In this document: piece after piece, positions 6,532 through 8,441 of the stretch | How the letters are laid out: each line of letters opens with the position of its first letter | How positions within the stretch are numbered: position 1 is the first letter of the stretch | From: Pseudomonadota bacterium | Lineage (GTDB): Bacteria; Pseudomonadota; Alphaproteobacteria; Azospirillales; Azospirillaceae | Direction: 5' to 3' | NCBI GenBank assembly: GCA_023411035.1 | Contig: JAEYPE010000117.1 | Location: forward strand, 1 to 8,441 | DNA: 8,441 bases | The notes under the pieces: model-generated | Database searches by the model: none | What the model was told of the DNA's origin: nothing | The model's input: the letters and a program-made list of their open reading frames with translations, nothing else | Position numbers and translations under genes: made by a program

Positions 6532-6990
6532 TTACGCGGCGTGGCTGGCTTCGTGCTGGGTCAGCAGAGCGTAGATCGCATCCGCCGAGTCCGAACCGCG
6601 CAGCTTCTCGCACATAGACTGGTCGCGCAGCAGGCGCGACACACGGGCCAGCGCCTTCAGGTGGTCGGCGCCGGCATGATCCGGAGCCAACAGCAGGAAA
6701 ATCAGATCGACCGGTTGCTCATCGATCGCATCGAAGTCGATGGGCCGCTCCAGCCGGGCGAAGACGCCGTGGACGCGGTCGAGGTTGGGCAGCTTGCCGT
6801 GCGGGATGGCGATGCCATGGCCCACGCCGGTGGTGCCCAACCGCTCGCGTTCCAGCAGGACGTCGAAGATCGCCCGTTCGTGCTGGCCGGTCAGCTCGGA
6901 CGCCTTGCGCGCCAAGTCCTGCAGGGCCTGCTTTTTGCTGCCGGCCCTGAGGTTCGGGAGAATGGCGTGCGGCGTGATGAGATCGAGCAT
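6532..6990 (-). CDS. ptsN: PTS IIA-like nitrogen regulatory protein PtsN (EIIA-Ntr)
   Basis: This 152-residue protein is the terminal phosphoacceptor of the nitrogen PTS. It accepts phosphate from NPr, itself charged by PtsP, and in other proteobacteria its phosphorylation state regulates potassium handling, sensor kinases and carbon/nitrogen balance. The phosphorylatable histidine lies in GVGHGIAIPHGKLPNL (His64). The N-terminus MLDLITPHAILPNLRAGSKKQALQDLA and the segment PIDFDAIDEQPVDLIFLLLAP match the family. The ATG at 6990 is chosen because the protein then begins exactly where the family does. An ATG at 7071 in the same frame would add 27 unconserved residues and overlap hpf. No Shine-Dalgarno sequence is visible in the 34-nt gap after hpf. 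It probably shares the hpf transcript and ends at a strong terminator. Confidence 0.95.
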   Translation of the reverse strand: MLDLITPHAILPNLRAGSKKQALQDLARKASELTGQHERAIFDVLLERERLGTTGVGHGIAIPHGKLPNLDRVHGVFARLERPIDFDAIDEQPVDLIFLLLAPDHAGADHLKALARVSRLLRDQSMCEKLRGSDSADAIYALLTQHEASHAA

Positions 6991-7024
6991 GACGCTACGG
7001 ATGTGGTTGATACGAAGCCCGGAC

Positions 7025-7618
7025 TCAGGCGCCGGCCTTCTCCGCCGGGTCCACCCAACCGATGTTGCCATCGGCGCGGCGGTAGACCAGGTTCAGACGG
7101 CCATGGGCGCCGTTGCGGAACAGAAGGGCCGGAGCGTCGGCCAGTTCCAGGCGCATCACCGCCTCGCTGACCGCCAGGGTCGCGATGCTGGTTTCCATTT
7201 CGGCGATGACCATGGGCTGCGGGGCCTCGGCGGCCTCTTCGCTCTCGACATGGGCCTCGTCCTTTTCCGCTTCCAGGATCTGGTAGCGGGCCGGGACGGC
7301 TTCCTGCGCGGCGGCATCGCCGTTGTGGTGGTTGCGCAGACGGCTCTTGTAGCGGCGCAGGCGCTTGGACAGCTTCTCGCACGCGGTGTCGAAGGCCGGA
7401 TAGGGCTCGGTGGCGTCGGAGGTGCTCTGAAGAACGATGCCACGACCGACATGGACCTGGATGTCGGCCTTGAACAGATGCGCTTCGCGCGTCAGAACGA
7501 CGTTGGCTTCGATCGGCTTGTTGAAATACTTGCCGACGACGGAGTTCAGGCTGTCCGCGACGTGGGTGCGCAGAGCATCACCAACGTCAAGCTGCTTGCC
7601 TTTGACGGTCAGTTGCAT
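7025..7618 (-). CDS. hpf: Ribosome hibernation-promoting factor, long form (HPF/RaiA)
   Basis: This 197-residue protein binds the 30S subunit and stabilises inactive 100S ribosome dimers in stationary phase or stress. The N-terminal S30AE domain (about 1-100) starts MQLTVKGKQLDVGDALRTHV and includes FKADIQVHVGRGIVLQSTS and the basic stretch EKLSKRLRRYKSRL. An acidic Ala/Glu-rich linker (about 101-132) leads to a C-terminal dimerisation domain at about 135-190 (SIATLAVSEAVMRLELADAP, then NLVYRRADGNIGWVDP). That domain marks the long form, which can dimerise ribosomes without RMF. It lies between rpoN and ptsN, the usual proteobacterial order. The ribosome-binding site is weak: a GGAAA about 10 nt upstream. 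A near-consensus promoter at 7687-7715 suggests high sigma-70-driven expression apart from rpoN. Confidence 0.96.
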   Translation of the reverse strand: MQLTVKGKQLDVGDALRTHVADSLNSVVGKYFNKPIEANVVLTREAHLFKADIQVHVGRGIVLQSTSDATEPYPAFDTACEKLSKRLRRYKSRLRNHHNGDAAAQEAVPARYQILEAEKDEAHVESEEAAEAPQPMVIAEMETSIATLAVSEAVMRLELADAPALLFRNGAHGRLNLVYRRADGNIGWVDPAEKAGA

Positions 7619-7653
7619 TTTAGGATGTTTCCAATCTGGTCCGCGATGGGCAT
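7609..7653 (-). other. Possible 14-codon upstream reading frame in the hpf leader
   Basis: ATG at 7653 opens a 14-codon frame (MPIADQIGNILKCN) whose TGA at 7611-7609 lies 10 nt inside hpf in another frame. It sits within the predicted hpf 5' leader. No Shine-Dalgarno sequence precedes it, so it may be a chance frame. It is recorded because overlap of a small frame with a weakly signalled start is a common translational-coupling layout. Confidence 0.2.
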
Positions 7654-7686
7654 GGGACGACGGAAGGCCGCCACGTGCGGACGGGG

Positions 7687-7715
7687 ACCATAGTGACGGC
7701 GGTATGGGCTGTCAA
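7687..7715 (-). promoter_or_regulatory. Near-consensus sigma-70 promoter of hpf-ptsN
   Basis: On the minus strand a perfect TTGACA (7715-7710) is followed after exactly 17 bp by TATGGT (7692-7687). It lies in the 123-bp gap between rpoN and hpf, with a predicted start near 7680 and a leader of about 60 nt. It is the strongest promoter-like element in the window. No sigma-54 GG-N10-GC element was seen in this gap. Confidence 0.7.
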
Positions 7716-7741
7716 TCGAGGACGGCCCCCTTCCGGCCCGG

Positions 7742-8441
7742 TTACATGCGTGACATCTTGGCACGGCGTCGCTGCACCGATGACGGTATGCGCATCGCCT
7801 CACGATACTTCGCGACCGTCCGGCGCGCAATGTCGATCCCTTCGCCGCGCAGGATTTCGACGATTTTATCGTCCGACAGCACATCGTCCGGCTTTTCAGC
7901 GTCGATCATCGCCTTGATGCGGTAGCGGACGGCCTCCGCCGAGTGGGCCGCCTGCCCGTCCGCCCCCTGGATGGCGGAGGTGAAGAAATATTTCAGCTCG
8001 AACACGCCGCGCGGAGTCGCCATGAACTTGTTGGTTGTGACGCGGCTGACCGTACTCTCGTGCATGCCGATGGCCTCGGCAATGTCGCGCAGGATCAGCG
8101 GCCTCAAATGCGAAACGCCGTGGATGAAGAAGGCGTCCTGCTGCCGGATGATCTCGCTGGCCACCTTCAGGATGGTGGTGGCGCGCTGGTGCAGCGACTT
8201 GACCAGCCAGTTCGCCGACTGGAACCGCTCGGTGATGTATTCCTTGTCCGCCTTGTTGCGGGTGGCGCCGGAAATGCGCGCGAAATAGCGGTGGTTGACC
8301 AGCACCCGCGGCAGCGTGTCCGGGTTCAGGTCGATCAGCCAGCCGCCGCCGGGGTTGGCGCGCATCAGGATGTCGGGGGTGACGAGCTGGGCGGGCGTGT
8401 GGTCGAAGCTGAGCGCCGGCTTGGGGTTCAGCTTGCGGATC
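7742..8441 (-). CDS. rpoN: RNA polymerase sigma-54 factor RpoN, C-terminal part (partial)
   Basis: The last 233 residues are visible; the start lies beyond the right edge. Sigma-54 directs RNA polymerase to -24/-12 promoters that need an AAA+ activator, classically for nitrogen assimilation and fixation. The visible part opens with IRKLNPKPALSFDHTPAQ from the core-binding region. It continues with YFARISGATRNKADKEYITE and the helix-turn-helix LRDIAEAIGMHESTVSRVTTNK (visible residues about 118-139), and ends with the RpoN box ARRTVAKYRE (about 206-215) close to the TAA stop. The box reads through unchanged from the family consensus. It is followed by hpf and ptsN on the same strand, the conserved order, although the strong promoter at 7687-7715 makes hpf at least partly independent. 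Confidence 0.97.
   Translation of the reverse strand, partial: IRKLNPKPALSFDHTPAQLVTPDILMRANPGGGWLIDLNPDTLPRVLVNHRYFARISGATRNKADKEYITERFQSANWLVKSLHQRATTILKVASEIIRQQDAFFIHGVSHLRPLILRDIAEAIGMHESTVSRVTTNKFMATPRGVFELKYFFTSAIQGADGQAAHSAEAVRYRIKAMIDAEKPDDVLSDDKIVEILRGEGIDIARRTVAKYREAMRIPSSVQRRRAKMSRM

Noticed and set aside
6991..7071. N-terminal extension of ptsN from an ATG inside hpf
   Set aside because: The extra 27 residues are Arg-rich, absent from the family, and lie largely within the hpf C-terminal codons; the conserved start is at 6990.
7716..7741. GC-rich stretch after the rpoN stop as a possible terminator
   Set aside because: Only short self-complementary GGCC units are present, with no long stem and no T-tract, so an intrinsic terminator cannot be supported.

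Overview
The window reads as a chromosomal housekeeping segment from a high-GC alphaproteobacterium. By recollection of gene order and protein style it looks like Azospirillum or a close Rhodospirillales relative; this is an inference, as no database was searched. GC is high throughout, third positions are GC-rich, and no mobile element, tRNA, rRNA, phage gene or CRISPR array was found.

Layout on the + axis. (1) 1-598, minus: the N-terminal part of a RodZ-like membrane protein with a helix-turn-helix domain, running off the left edge. (2) 599-808: a 210-bp gap with a candidate promoter for that gene and a tandem 11-bp direct repeat beside it. (3) 809-5460, minus: a tight three-gene cluster transcribed lysC (aspartate kinase), then a FabK/nitronate-monooxygenase-type flavoprotein, then ptsP (enzyme I of the nitrogen PTS). 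The gaps are 26 and 0 nt. (4) 5461-5616: a divergent promoter region between lysC and ubiG. (5) 5617-6378, plus: ubiG, the ubiquinone O-methyltransferase. (6) 6379-6531: a convergent gap with two hairpin terminators, one facing each way. (7) 6532-7618, minus: ptsN (EIIA-Ntr) preceded by hpf (long-form ribosome hibernation factor), with a near-consensus sigma-70 promoter upstream of hpf. (8) 7742-8441, minus: the C-terminal part of rpoN (sigma-54), running off the right edge.

How the genes fit together. rpoN-hpf-ptsN is a conserved proteobacterial neighbourhood linking sigma-54, ribosome hibernation and the terminal phosphoacceptor of the nitrogen PTS. ptsP makes the first phosphotransferase of the same chain, so both ends of PTS-Ntr lie within about 6 kb but in separate transcription units. 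The carrier NPr (ptsO) is not in the window. lysC starts the aspartate-family amino acid pathway, and ubiG acts in quinone synthesis.

I see no clear undescribed system. The points most worth checking are a possible internal GTG start in lysC for a separate regulatory subunit, the FabK-like character of the flavoprotein, the tandem repeat upstream of the rodZ-like gene, the overlapping lysC/ubiG promoters, and the promoter with a small upstream reading frame in front of hpf.
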